Source: Diprion similis (taxonomy: Eukaryota; Arthropoda; Insecta; Hymenoptera; Diprionidae). From it: a stretch of DNA of 64,000 nucleotides. The notes beneath the pieces are model-generated. The model was not told where the DNA came from. It ran no database searches and was given only the letters and a program-made list of their open reading frames with translations. Below are positions 27,001 through 39,750 of the stretch, piece by piece. Within the stretch, counting starts at the first letter, position 1. The number at the start of each line of letters is the position of its first letter. The position numbers were made by a program, and so were the translations under genes. The stretch covers positions 21,726,031 through 21,790,030 of the forward strand of contig NC_060106.1 of NCBI RefSeq assembly GCF_021155765.1, written 5' to 3'.

Positions 27001-29079
27001 TTACAGCCAGATGTATGAAAAAAAGTAATATTGCATTCGAATGATTCAGTTCCAGATCATTAATTTTTATTTTCTGCAAACGCAGGTTTTGTGCAAAAAA
27101 TCAACGACTCATCTACGCCTGTTTAAATCGGCAAAATATTTTCGGAATCGAACCTCTTATTTTTCATGTCCATGCTGGAAATAAAAATTTTTATTTTGTA
27201 CCTCAAGGCGTAACTTCGATATACATTGAAAAGGTTCTTTGTGATGAGTATTGAGACCGTATAATCGCAGGCACGTATTTAATTGTATATGAAAGTTGAA
27301 AGGTTCTCATGGAAAAAGTTGTTATGAAATTGGCGAAAGTTATACGAGCTTTAAAAGATGCCGGATTAATTTCCAGACTTCGGTATAACGTGTTCATATA
27401 TTTATTCTACTTTGGTACAGAAAATTTTAGGCATTCTTCGTAGGAAAGATTCATTCGTCAATCTAATCGCAAACTGTGAACCTCGTTTCTATCAACCTCG
27501 CGAAATTCATCCGAAAACAATGATATCAGCGCAACATTCGGGAAAGGTAGCTTATTCACGGCATTGATGAATCTCTGGAGTCTAACAACTGATTCTAAGT
27601 TGAGTGAGAGCCTCGAGCAATTTGTGGCTGGTTCGACGGTGAAAAGCGCCTCGTATTTTCCAGGTTTTTGTGCCGTTTGTGAAAATTGAAATGCAAACAA
27701 TAGCGACGGGAGAAGGAGTATCGAGTCACCTCGTACAATGCCTTCGTGTTGTAAAAGCTGGAGCTATTTCGTCAGAACGTAGGTACATTGAAAGATGGAG
27801 ATTATATCTTCTCATTTCTTAAAAGGATGGGTTGGGTTGGGTTATACATCGCGGAAAAGATATGCTGTTTGATTTCCTTTTCCGACACATCGCCATCGTC
27901 TTATTGAGACAATGGATTATTTAGGAGGAAATATTTTGTCGTTAATTTTATTTTAAGGTAGTCGATACGTCGCGTTATATCTATTTAGGTATCAAATTTA
28001 TATTCGCGTCGGTTTTCGAATTTCAAATCACTTTTAAACGGTAAAATATCTGTACTATACAATCGTTTCATTTCCTCTGCGATCATAATCAATCTCTTTT
28101 CTATCAGGATCGTATCATTAAACGTTCAATTTTTAAATACCATCTTCTCTGTTTTCTCTGCATGTAAAGACAAAGTTATTATAATCACCTCGACAGTGAA
28201 AAGTTGATTTTCCACTAAATCTCTTGGACCAGACTACCATCTACTGATAGTTTAAAATTTTTTGGATTTGGGGAACGGATTTGGTTGATTTTGGTCTCAA
28301 TTTATGGGGCTTTTGTTAACTAAGAACCGATTAGATTTTGTATCTCATGGGTCCAGTAGTTTTCGGGTTACTCGAATAACAAAGTAGAAAAAAAAGAGGA
28401 ACAAAAATAAACGACCTGCTGAAGTTTTATGAACTCGAAACAAATCTGAAGTACGCTTGCCCATCATGGTCAGCCAGATTAATCAGTTGTTTGAGGTTAC
28501 GCTGATCTCCGTTTTGATCGAGGATTAGCAATATTAAGTTGACTATTGAAAAAAATATTTCAATGTATTTGCATAAATTTTTTATCTCAACAAAATTACG
28601 AACTATCACACAATAAAATCGAACGAGTTTACTGATGAACGATTTCAAGCAAAAAAATCGGTATTACTAATGTTTCTATTGCGAGTTTAGTTTTTTTTTA
28701 TCTTGACATTTTAAGAAAATTATCGCAGCTCAAGAATATACCAAAGCTAATACACAATACGCAGTTCGTCTGACAATCGAATGAACGAAATAATGTTTAT
28801 TTCCAATTTGTTTAAACCTCTTAATTATAATAACAAACTCTTATCCTTGGTTGGACAATTAATTATTTCGCTTGACATGTTGAAAGTGAAAGACAAAATT
28901 AACATCAAGCCAGCGAAAAAATTCGACTATTTTTTCAAAACTCAAGTCAAAAATATTGTTCCAAGTGACGAAGAAGGCCGTAAATAAGTTTTGAAAGAAT
29001 AGATTTATCGTAAAATGATAAGAAACCTTTTTTATAGAACGTTCAATTCCGTACAAAAATTGTAAAAAGCCAAGTCGAC
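24061..29079. other. Intergenic desert, part 4
   Basis: No supported gene. AT-rich, with a GAAA-type tract at about 25976-26005 and small homopolymer runs. No repeat family was recognised. Confidence 0.5.
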
Positions 29080-29960
29080 GTATAGCAACGAATGGCGGTG
29101 AACAGCTCGACGAGCAACGTACAACTGCATGGTGAATGAGACTCGAGGCTGAATGAATGCGCGATTAGCCTCCCTCGGCGTCGAGGAGTTACGGAATCCC
29201 GGAGGTGGCGGTGGTGGGAGGTTCGGTCGAGTTTCACCCGGGACCATAATCTCATCGCCAAGGAGGTTCCGCGTACATCCCACGCGCCTCGGGGCTGGGC
29301 CGCGTGTCACTTCCGGTTCCACTTTTTCCTGTCCCGGGGCCGGGGAATATATGACGAGAGGGGACTAACTACTAAGGGAAGAAAGAAAGCTCCGGAAGGA
29401 AGGAGAGAGAGAGTGAGTGGGAGGGAGGGAGAGAGGGAAGGAGGGAGGGAAAGGCCAAAGGCGAGGCTGCAGGGGCTGGTTGAACTCGGTTGCGGTCGAA
29501 CTCAATCTATTAGATCGACGTCAATTACTCTCTGGTACCACGAGGGTCTTTTGCACCGCTCCTGCTTCACCGGCCATTCAGCGCGGATGGCCGCCCGTTT
29601 ATGGCAAACCGATGAAAGAAAATGGCCCCTTAAATTCGACTCGGAGAGGCTCGCGATGCAAGTTCAGAATCCGAGATTCTCTTCTCCCTCTCACCCCAAT
29701 TCTCAACCTTTCGTTTTCTCTCCGGGTGTATAATGCAGAGGCTCGAGGATATTGGCTCGACTGACACCGTCTTTCCTTTCTCTTCTCTCTTTCTCCCTCT
29801 CTCTCTCTCCACTCTTATATTCATTCTCTTGCGATCGACGCCGTCGCGGCTCAGGCCCGATGTCACGTGAATTACTTTTCATCCCCTGTAGAAGATCAAG
29901 ACGAAGCCGTTGAGTGCGAAGACGAGGACGCCGCGTAGTTTAGCTCGGGACTTTGTTGAG
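29080..29960. promoter_or_regulatory. GC-rich island with long GA/GGGA purine tract
   Basis: A GC-rich block (about 29160-29345) is followed by a purine tract (about 29370-29465) of GA, GGGA and GGAA units and later a pyrimidine CT tract (about 29775-29815). GA repeats bind GAGA-type factors in insects and are common at promoters. The frames on both strands are unconvincing as protein. This is a candidate promoter or enhancer; direction is unknown. Confidence 0.3.
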
Positions 29961-32900
29961 TGGTGGACTGACGATGAGGAGTTTTAGCCACGACGAGGGT
30001 GCCGTCGACCGAGTGGTCGTTACCTACCCTTCCCGACTCGGGCGATTCGCGCCTCCCAGACTATCCGAATGCCTGCCTGCCTGCTTGCCTGCTTCCCTCC
30101 ATGACTCCTTTACACGCGTGTCTTCGTTTATTAACCCGGAAGTTTATTTACTGGACAAGGTCTTACATCCTGCAGTGAAAATAAGTCTCCTTCACGCTTC
30201 AAGCTTTTCACCTGATGAGAACAATAATTTTCACACCCTGCGCACCATCTTCTCGGATAATCGTGACCCTTTCACTCCCTACAGATCAATTGTCTACCTT
30301 TTCCCTTTTCGTTTATTCTATTCTATTCTATTTCATTCCCTTCTCTTCTCGCTCGTGACTATTGAAAGTAAAGTTCCTGCTTTTTGTATTTGTACTAAGA
30401 ACTCTTAGACCCCTCAACCGATATTGCAACTCCTTATTTTTTTTTTTTTTTTCTTTTCTCAGGAGGACAATCATTCGTCCAGAATGTATTTTGTAAATAA
30501 CTTTATATGACGTAGTATTCTTGAAAGTTTAACACACCGAATAATGAATATGGGCATAGTTTTGTTGAAAAAATATATAATAATATCATTTCAAACAATT
30601 TTTATAACGTGACATATTTCAGTCTCATAAATTACAAAAATAGAAGTATCCGATTCTCTCGTGAAAAAACGTATATTGAATTCATATATTTTTTGGAAAG
30701 TATAATTTTCGTGCAAAATACAGGGACAAATAAATTATGTTCAATTTGTGGTGCGTCGAAACGAGCGGCACGAGTCCACTTGTCTGCGGAAAACAAAAAA
30801 ATTAACGCCACCAGTCAAGGGTTAACAGCAACTAAAGTGATCTACATGAAAAATAGATTATAACTTGTTAACGCTGGCTCTCCCCGGTTATTAAATCTAA
30901 TTCTTTTCCTCCGATTCGTTACTTTTTTGGCGTACAAAGTGCAGAACCTGTCTGAAATGGTACGCAGCAGTTTATACTTTAATGTATAAGGTTCAGTCAA
31001 AGGAGCTGAGCCCCCTTATAGCCTCTTGCCTTATAGCCTTGCGCACAGGGTGAAAAAATAAATTCTACCCCTAATCTGACTTGATTTATACTTCAAGAAA
31101 CGAGATCCCCTCCCACAGTGCCACCTTCTCCATCTTGATAGGAAATATAAAGTATGGAATGAGGGCGTTACACGATCTCGATTTGATTCAGGTGTAAAAT
31201 GTTTATGTGCCTGGACGCGTGCATGTACGATATACATATATATCCTCATAAATTAATTATAGGTACTTAGGAATTTTGACGTAACTTGCGTGTTAATTGT
31301 GTCGACTAAATATTTCAAGGAATAATGATCAAAACAGTCCTCGGTTAAATTAAATCCCAGTCATTTAGGAGCTCTGTAATTGGATAGGTGTGATATAAGG
31401 TATAATGATATTGCAGAGTCGGAGAAAACATCCTATAAAGTGTAGGGGGTGAAGTTAATACCGTCGTGCAGTAACTTGAACTCGGAAAATTTCATAAAAT
31501 CCCTCGCTTGCCGCGGTAGGATAATTTTTTTCGACCTTCGAATCTTTTTCATTTTACCTGTGCAGTCGGAGTCTCAAAATGTTATCGACGTTGTATCGAT
31601 TCGTCGGTTGTTGATAAAATATCGCAGACGGATTTCTTTTCTGCAAATTTGGGGAATAAAGCCGAGAAACTCTCATGCTTATCGTTAATCGGTATAAACT
31701 CGCCCCAAAAATTATACGTCACAGTGTGAACGCGGAAAACAGCCGTAGAAATTTTCACACACGATTTTTAAACCGTGTCATCGGCTCTTGATTATACCTT
31801 CTGAACCTCGCTGATATACATACTCTGAAACCTACTTCTACACCCTCGAAGCGGTCATAAATTTTCAACATACTTGTTCGGAGTTTATCGTTAGAGAACC
31901 AGCCCGAGTCATAATTCCTGCAGTAAAATAGTTTCGACGTTACACCACCGCAGCGAGAAATTCTCGATGGGTTAATGAAAATTGATCAGAATTCCTGAAC
32001 TTCAACTTTTCGCGTGGTTTCTCTCCTCGTTTTATTCATTATTATCTTTTTTTTTTTTCTTCACCCCCGCCCCATTTTTTTCTACTCTTTTTCAACATCC
32101 CTTCGCGCGTTGAAATAACAACTGAATGAATTGCCCCTGAAGCATTATGCAAAGCGTGGGAAATATACATATTCCGAAAATGGTAATGAAAATATTGGAC
32201 TGATATCGCCCACTTGAATGCCAGAATTTAGCACAACGTCTCGTGGGGTTTGGAAATGACGATTTTCTTTTCTACCAGCTTTCTCGTTACCCGTTTCCTC
32301 AGAGCCAGCTGACGCACCCCAACGATCGATTCCATACCCCGTCTAACCTCAGACTCGAGTTCTCACTCTTGGCTTTGCTTACCTAAGAGACATGCCTGGA
32401 GTATACACATTATACACAAAATATTCCTCTTCTCGTACCACGCGCTCATGGTTCTGGATAACGAGTTTTGTTTTCTATTAACGGAACTATGGATCGCCCG
32501 AGGACGCAGATAAATCTAGACACAGCATCCATCCCCTGACGCCAAGATATATAGCAGCTTATATACCAGCGTGCGAAATTGCGAAAAATTACATCATCAG
32601 CATCCCAGTGAAATTTACAAATGGGGGTTCGGATTTTTATTCATTGCTTGGTGAACGAAAAAGAGAAGAAAAGAAAAAAAAACGAAACGAAGAACGAGTC
32701 GAGGGGTATGATATAACTCAGGGTGGCTCCACAGTGAAATGAAATTTCACAATAATTATGGAACGAGCTGACTTGACACTTTTAGGGTGGTTACGTAATA
32801 TCGCTATCCGAGCTTTTGTCAGCCGCTATTTTAAGGTTTCAAATTTTGTCTCGTCTACTTTCGTTCCATACATTTAAGGGTCGAATTAATTTTGTCTCTG
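29961..32900. other. Intergenic desert, part 5
   Basis: No supported gene. It contains a CTGC-type tetranucleotide patch at about 30069-30090, poly(T) runs at about 30438-30452 and 32048-32059, and otherwise AT-rich sequence. Confidence 0.5.
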
Positions 32901-33420
32901 CTCATCGATTCGACTTTCCGTACATTTTTATTACGCACAAGTACGACTCTGAGCAACAAACTCCGTTCAGAATGGCGAACAGCTCGGTGGCTGCCTGTTG
33001 CTCCTCGCTCCTCGGCTGCGTTCGTTCTTGACAGGGCGGAGAACGGATAGTCGTGCGAGTTGAATGCAACAGTTGGGCACCCCTATACGAACTACCCCCG
33101 TTCTCGTTCTCGTTCTCGTTCTCGTTCTCGTCCCGTCCATCCATCCGTTCGTCCGTCCGTCCGTACGCCCTTCCCTGCAAGCTGCCTCGATCAATACTCA
33201 CCTGCCTGAGGACTCGGTACGTCGTCCGAGGTGGACGGGAGTAGGTGGTGCACGTTGTCGAGCTATCGTGCAGGCGATTTTAGCCGCCGCTGGATGCACC
33301 TCGTCCCGTGAACTCTGACGTTAGCGATCGTGCCAACGAGATGAAAGCTTCTAGCCGTTTTCACCATCTCGCGACCTCGTCCACCACCTCCACCTCCATC
33401 GCCCGAGGAATAACGACCAG
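32901..33420. promoter_or_regulatory. GC-rich low-complexity island with CGTTCT hexamer repeat
   Basis: About five and a half copies of CGTTCT (33099-33130) are followed by CCGTC/CATC repeats, inside a CpG-rich block. Several frames on both strands stay open through the repeats, reading Phe-Ser or Glu-Asn runs, which is expected from a hexamer repeat and is not evidence of coding. Possible promoter or non-coding exon. Confidence 0.25.
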
Positions 33421-34804
33421 TAATTACAAGTTACGAGCAAAACACTCGTTTGTTCTGTTCCAAATAACTTATAAGAGCCAGGCACTTGTGTTAGGTTAAG
33501 GACTGACGAATGCCGGTTTCAACCCCCGAGACGTTGATTACAGAAAAAATCCCTCGGAAGGATTCTCCAACGTAAATATTTCTTCCGGAACTCGATAAAG
33601 ATTATACCCCTATTCCCGAACCTTCTGCCCTACCATCAACTCCAAAACCTAAGTAATCGAGCTACGAATCAACAAACTCCGGCCCCACACCGATGAGAAA
33701 AAACCAATACCAGAGAATTGACTACCGAACAAACAAAATCCTGGGGTGTAATCTTCTTCGGATGCAATCTACGAAGATTTGATTAAATGACCTCAGTGCT
33801 AAATCGAAGAAAATTTCCTCGGGTAATTTCTGATGATTATTCCCTATAATTATCTTTAAATAGGTCGTGCATACGACGCTGCGTAATAACACGGTGATAT
33901 CAGGAATCTACAGTACATTCTGGATATAGGGGCTTGTCCTGTGCGGATCTCTTGCCGCGACCTTATGCCACCGGATCTCGTGCACCTCGTTAACTTTGAA
34001 ATGGAACGTCCGAAAGACCTGAGCTGCCTATGTCAACAGCGTCCGTCGGGTTATTAAAAGATAAGGAAAATGAACCAGTAGCCTCAGCTACGACGCGGCA
34101 ACGACCACAGTGAACTGGTCTTAAGATCATAGAAATCGTAATAACGATGTGAAACCCTTACAGCATCCAGTAGCGTGAGTTGAAGCTGTTATACGATACG
34201 TTTGGTCAAACCGCCCGCAGGGCACTGGAAATACATTTTCTACAACGGCATGAACTTGACCTCGTGGCACATATTATACCTCATGAAAGTTTCCGCAGGT
34301 CTGCAATGCTACCTGGACTAGCGGGCAGTGCGAGAATTCGTCGTTCAAACTCCTGCCACTGGAAGATTGAAACAGTTCAGTAAAAGATAGGGTTCAACAG
34401 GTAGATAGGCAGGAGGTGTCCCCGGGTTCGGGTTGTCAGCCCGGGCGTGCAGTAAACGCGAACCTCCATGTATCTTGCAATATATCTATGGCTATACACA
34501 ACCGTACCCACTTACTCGATTCCGGAGTCAGGGCTGGTTGAACTGCCGCCAGAATCTCTCTAGTCTAGCTTCGAGGCGGGTGTAAACCGATAACAAGTTG
34601 AAGTTAGAAAACCGTGAAATAGAAACGATCCCCAACTCTCACACGTGCAACAGCTTCATGGCATATGTGCGAGCAGAGCATACTTACCTTGCACACTTCA
34701 ATAGGTTAGATGTATTACTATATATTTGTCCTGACTACATGAATCTCATCGTCACGTAGTTAGTGAATCCAGAGATGTCACTTAGCTTCAAAGTTAATAC
34801 AGCA
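33421..34804. other. Intergenic sequence downstream of the ODAD4-like gene
   Basis: This stretch probably includes the 3' UTR of the minus-strand TPR gene at its right edge, but I found no canonical AATAAA close to the stop codon on that strand. I see nothing else I can name. Confidence 0.4.
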
Positions 34805-36496
34805 TTACTGAGTACCCAAGATCGTCACAAATTCTGTCTCAGCATCGCTTACATCTCGGCATCGTGGGGTCGTCGTGTTTGATAAGGGACGTTGAACGAC
34901 GGGCGACGACAAATCGTAGGTACGTCCGGTGCTGATGGTGCCTCGACTAACGCCATGTCCATCGTCCTGTTCACCAGGTTCACACGAGTCGCCAGCTGCT
35001 GAAGCTTGTTCGAACTTTGGCGTCCGTTCGAACGACGACGATGACCCATTCCAACATGGTTCAAGGTATACGGGGATCAGCTGGTGGTCGGAATCTGAGT
35101 CAGTATCGGAGCCGCTCTTGGAACGAACTGAGAAGGATTCTGCGGTGTCTATATCCTTAAGGTCACGCACTTTTGAGCTGATTTGAAGACATTTAGCTGA
35201 TCGAGTCTGCTGGTCTGAGGCCAGCACGAGACGTTTGATCAGTTCGCGAACGTAGGCCAGAGTATGAGCATCGCCAGCTTCTTCCCCAGCGAATTCCAGG
35301 CTCCTTAGTACAGTTGCAGCCTCGGAAATTCTTCCCAATTGCGTCAAACTCTGGCCGAGAAGAAGCCGTCCGTGAAAAGTCCACTTTTCGGAACCTGCAG
35401 CTTCGGCGGTGTCTAGGCATCTGGTGGCCAGCTCGAGGGCTTTCTTGTGATTGCCACTTTCCAGATGACACCTGCCGATCTCGTGCAGCAGCCAGGCTCT
35501 AGGTATCGGCTCGTAAACACAGGGTATCAGCCTCTCCCAGGCACGTGCAGCCGCGTTGAGGTGGCCAAAGGTCAGATGTACCTTGCCCAGGGTGACCAAG
35601 GCCTGCGTCATGAGAAGAGGAACATCAATGGCTGACGCAGCTCGCGTCATCTTTGCCGCTGCAGCCGTGGCACGGTCGTGTCGTTTGAGGGCGACATAAG
35701 CGAGGGCGATGATGCGATTGGTCGTTGCTTCGTAGCGGAGCAGGATTGTCGAATCGGTAGAGAAGTCATGGTCCAAGTTGGTTAGGACCTCGTGGCCAAT
35801 CCGGAGTACTGTAGCCAAATCGCCGCTGTTTAGAGCCATCTCCATGCTCCTGACACGTTCCGTTATCCTCACTGCTCTCCGTTCCACGGTCGTCACATTT
35901 CTGCAAGGTTGCGGTGGCGATTGAGGCTTACAGGGAGTTCGCCAGAAGTCAGTGCGCTTATCGAAGAAGCCAAGAATTTGAGGGACGACGGCAACTGGGT
36001 CCGAGGACTCGGCGAGGATGCGGGAAGCCCTCACGGCCGCGGACTCGGGGCAAATCACCGCTGCCTGTTGGGCTCCGTTTTTGGCCTTGGGTAGAAGCAT
36101 GTTCAGGGCCTTGCTCGGGTGCGTTAACGCGTTTATAGCCGCGGCTGTACGTCGTGCTGCTACTCCGTGACTGCTGTCCCTGGGACAGACGCTCGCTGCT
36201 CGGTGATAGAGAACCAGCGCAGTCTCGTAGTCGCCCTTGTAGTGAAGGTTGTCCGCTTCTCTATGCAGTGCCTCGGCAAATTGTCGATCCGTACCTCTGA
36301 GCAGACGCGAGCCGTTCCTCCGCTGACGGATGCGGGCGCGGGCCTCGGCATGGGCAATAGTCGTCTCCTGCGGCTCGTCGGATGTTTCAGTGGCGGTTTC
36401 ACCTCGCAGAAAGACGTCCGGTAAGGGATTGAACCGATGTTTGGGGCGACACAACGGCGTCCTGGCAAGGGTGGAGTCCGCGAACCAGTCTGTCAT
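34805..36496 (-). CDS. ODAD4/TTC25-like TPR protein, single-exon copy
   Basis: One uninterrupted frame of 563 residues. The start ATG (36496-36494) is supported by an in-frame TGA 15 bases upstream. TPR-like helices occur at about residues 73-105 (with ALVLYHRAASVCP) and again at about 255-410, including RAWLLHEIGRCHLESGNHK at 333-351. A TDFWR motif lies at 182-186. The family signature of a TDFW segment followed by a WL-HEIGRC TPR matches outer dynein arm docking complex subunit 4 (ODAD4, formerly TTC25). That protein helps attach outer dynein arms to axonemal doublets in cilia and sperm flagella. The C-terminal 130 residues are Ser/Asp-rich and probably disordered. It lies 1.3 kb downstream of a second, diverged ODAD4-like gene on the same strand. 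Lack of introns suggests a retrocopy or intron loss, but the frame is intact. Confidence 0.8.
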   Translation of the reverse strand: MTDWFADSTLARTPLCRPKHRFNPLPDVFLRGETATETSDEPQETTIAHAEARARIRQRRNGSRLLRGTDRQFAEALHREADNLHYKGDYETALVLYHRAASVCPRDSSHGVAARRTAAAINALTHPSKALNMLLPKAKNGAQQAAVICPESAAVRASRILAESSDPVAVVPQILGFFDKRTDFWRTPCKPQSPPQPCRNVTTVERRAVRITERVRSMEMALNSGDLATVLRIGHEVLTNLDHDFSTDSTILLRYEATTNRIIALAYVALKRHDRATAAAAKMTRAASAIDVPLLMTQALVTLGKVHLTFGHLNAAARAWERLIPCVYEPIPRAWLLHEIGRCHLESGNHKKALELATRCLDTAEAAGSEKWTFHGRLLLGQSLTQLGRISEAATVLRSLEFAGEEAGDAHTLAYVRELIKRLVLASDQQTRSAKCLQISSKVRDLKDIDTAESFSVRSKSGSDTDSDSDHQLIPVYLEPCWNGSSSSFERTPKFEQASAAGDSCEPGEQDDGHGVSRGTISTGRTYDLSSPVVQRPLSNTTTPRCRDVSDAETEFVTILGTQ

Positions 36497-37752
36497 CGTC
36501 GTGACACGTCACGTGCTTCGTTGGAACAACTGCGAAGACAACATGCCATGCGTGAGGCGCAACCAAAATGGCGATGACGCGGTAGCAAAGTCTATTTGCG
36601 TAAGCTACGCTCAGAGTCAGTCCTGGAATTGTTACGGAGATTTTAGTTGGAGGGATGAGATGACCGTGTCGCGGGGTAATCCCAGAGGATAGCGTTGAAC
36701 TGGGTATTCTCCGTGCTGTGTAGTGGATGTAGGTTCAGAAGTCTATTAGAGTGTTGGGTTGACCCCTAAGTGCTATGTTAACCCACGTAGGAATACATCG
36801 GTTTTGTTCGTATTACTCATGTTGGGATGACCCGACATCCCGACTTGTTGTCACACCGAACTAAACTACACAGTCAGGATTTCGGTCAAGAGTTTATCCA
36901 CGCGAAAAGAATATTAATTACGATTCATAATCTCATCGCATGGTCTCAAATTTATTGCCGAGAAGAGTAGGAGTCTACATGTCTTTTTAACTTACATATC
37001 TCTATAAATTTTTCACTGCGAGTTTGAACTATAATACTAAAACGGAAGATACGTTTTAATACCACTTACGTGAGTTGAATATCTCCTGAGGAAGGTTTGC
37101 GGCGTAAGACAATACGTCTTTAGGTATTTAACACGTTATCTATATGAACGTGATGGTAGGTTTACTTGGTTTATTGTACACCCTAATTCGCTTGTATATG
37201 AACTACGTTTTACTGACATATTTGTTGGATTATTTTTACATTGATTACGGTTTTTTTGGTAGTTGGACTTTATAAATAACATCGTTATCCTACTTACAAA
37301 TTACAAAAAGTGTATTTCGATATTCGTAATAATTTGCACAATTGACTGGAACTCGGGAATTCAGGATCGATTGGTTGAACAGTAGCACGAAGACTAATAT
37401 TAACTACTTTAATTGCCAAGACGTCATAACGGTGTCAAGCGTGCAAAAATATTATTATTCAATGTTTTCCAAAAGAAAAATTCATCCGAAGAAAGAAGAT
37501 GAAAGAAGAGTTTGTTCTATCATATAACGCCATTTGAGAAAATAATCAATAATACGACAACTTCGAAGGCTCGAACCTCTATGAATACGCGGAAAAAATA
37601 ACTTTTTATGGTCATGATCTGATTCCTTGACCTCAAAAATACTCGAAACACATGCTTTCAGAAGTAAACATTCACCCGAGACACCAAAAAACATTGAATT
37701 ACTTTATGACGCCATTGAAGCAGCTACCCGAGGTTAAACTGCCTGGGTTCTA
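36497..37752. other. Spacer between the two ODAD4-like genes
   Basis: AT-rich; it presumably holds the promoter of the single-exon gene (right of 36496) and the 3' UTR of the three-exon gene (left of 37753). No canonical RFX X-box was recognised by eye, although ciliary genes often have one. Confidence 0.4.
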
Positions 37753-39750
37753 CTAGTAGTCCTCAAAGTCCACCCAACCGAGGGCACCGCGAGTGGGAGC
37801 GAATTGCTGCAGTAGAGCATTCCGGGCATCCCTTTCGGGGTCCTTAGGTGGTGCCGGGAGTATCGAATTTCGTCGACAGGACATGGGGAATTTGTAATTG
37901 AAGGCCTTGCAGCCTGGCATGACGGAGAGTCGGCGTCTAGCGGGGACGACGTTCATACTGCGGAAAAGGAAGTCCACCCGGTTTTTCAACTCCTCTGGCA
38001 TAAGATCGACGATAAGCATCTGTCGTTTTACGATGCTGTCGACTCCGCTTCTCGACTCGAAGTCAATTTCGTCTACGAGCCGAATAGCATTCTGATAGAA
38101 ATCGACGAGGTAATCGATTCCGAGGCGCTTAGCGTTCAGCATGGCGACCTGAGCAGCCTCTCGCGCCTCGTTTCGGTTATGCTGCATAACCTCAATCCTG
38201 AGGAAAATATGATTCGCGTTCAAGGCCCAGTGCTCGTCCTTGGCGTTGGCACTCGCGTCTCGCGCCTTTTTTGCGTAAAAACGAGCTAAGTCAAACCGCC
38301 GTGTCTCGAAGTTGAGCTTGCAGAGATCGTGAAAGAGCCAAGCGAGTTCGAGGGGTTCCGAGGCGAGTGAGAGCCGGCGGCGAAAGACCTTCAGAGCGTG
38401 TTTGATGTTCATCGTTGGTACCCATGCAAGATCCGAGTCCCGCGGTAGTTTGGCAACTCTTATTCCCAGATGATGTTTCAGATAGCGTATCTTCGTCTCA
38501 CCCTCGAGGCAAGTTAGATTTCTCGGGTCTATGTAGGCCCAGGCAGCCATCTTGTATATGGTGTTTAGACACTTCCGTTTTAGTGGAAACATTCGTTCAC
38601 TATAAGACTCGAATTTGTCCTTTGTGCGGTCGAGGTACTGGAAGAAAAGTGGGTAGTCCCGCTTCATTCTCGCTGCGTGCAATCGTAACAGCAGGAAATC
38701 CGCTTCAATAATTATGTTGTCACGACGAATCTGCTTCAGATGCAGAACGTTTCTCTTATGTCCAAGCGGCCAGGCCTTCCGGTCAAATCGACGGGTGTAG
38801 TAAGGTTTGCGTATGCGGAGGACGTCTTGTCGATAGCAGGACTTCCGGTAGGACTCTTCAGCTAGGGCGTATATCTCCTTGCTGCTATTCGCGTTCGCTG
38901 ACCAGACTGCACTAGAGTTGAGGGTCTCTTCCATCATGTCTTTGTCGTGAGCCATCAGTCCTAGGTAGGTCTCAGCCAGAACGCGATGAAGCTGTTTCAG
39001 ATAAGCCCCCAACTTTGCCACTGGATCGTTTACCTTCAGCCTGGTATTCTCGTCGTCGATGGCTAGAGCCAGAAAATATTTTAGACTCGTTCCCAGTCAT
39101 TCCTGATGGACGAAGTGAAAGTTGCAGTCTATAAAACGGAACGTACCCGCAAATTCGTCCTCCTCTTCGCCGAGCTTCGCAATCAATTCCATTTGTCGCT
39201 TCTGAACTTTTTGAATCCACGGAAAAAGTTCTCTGAGGGCAATCGGCGATGTGTTACGCCCAATACAGTCGAGGACTGTCTCGTTTCCCTGAAATACTCC
39301 CAACTCAAAGGGGAACTCATGCTGCTGCATTCCTTGATGCGCATGTATCAGACTGTATCCGAACTCCGCGATCTCGAAGAGTGTTTCGACGCGTCTCCAT
39401 TTCACCCGTAGGTTTTGCGGGTCTGGAAATCGAGAAACAGTGTTCCGTCAGCCATGCAGCTTTGTGAACCTATCTCCCAAAGTCTAACCTATTTCCATGC
39501 ACTTATCGATGACCTCAGCAGCCGCATGATACTTGGTGTTACGACTCAGAGCCACGCTTAGTCCTAGCAATGTCCTGAGGTCACTGGTTTCCGCGTGAGC
39601 TTGCGCCGCGTTGAAAGCCTTGATCGCACAGGGATATGCTTCAAGGCGGGTAAATCGGTAGCCCCATTCTCGATAAAGAACCTGTGCCCCCAAGATGTCC
39701 TTGGTGTTGCTACCTGCGCCTGAAGTCGGGGTTTTTCCAGAGGTAGGCAT
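37753..39750 (-). CDS. ODAD4/TTC25-like TPR protein, three-exon copy
   Basis: Three coding exons on the minus strand join in frame: 39750-39489, 39422-39147 and 39062-37753. They give 615 residues, close to the length of vertebrate ODAD4. An acceptor 13 bases upstream of the ATG suggests a further non-coding 5' exon. The N-terminal TPR segment (about residues 17-85) contains YREWGYRFTRLEAYPCAIKA. The middle contains FFQYLDRTKDKFESY. A TPR block includes LAWLFHDLCKLNFETRRFD, equivalent to the WL-HEIGRC block of the neighbouring copy. The C-terminal tail is basic and short. Family role: docking of outer dynein arms on axonemes; in an insect this points to sperm flagella and chordotonal cilia. 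Identity to the neighbour is low, so the duplication is old or one copy evolves fast. Its 5' end faces the MATH gene head-to-head. Confidence 0.8.

Noticed and set aside
32902-33318. Frames on both strands through the CGTTCT repeat
   Set aside because: Glu-Asn, Arg-Thr and Phe-Ser runs are artefacts of the hexamer repeat being free of stops in many frames.
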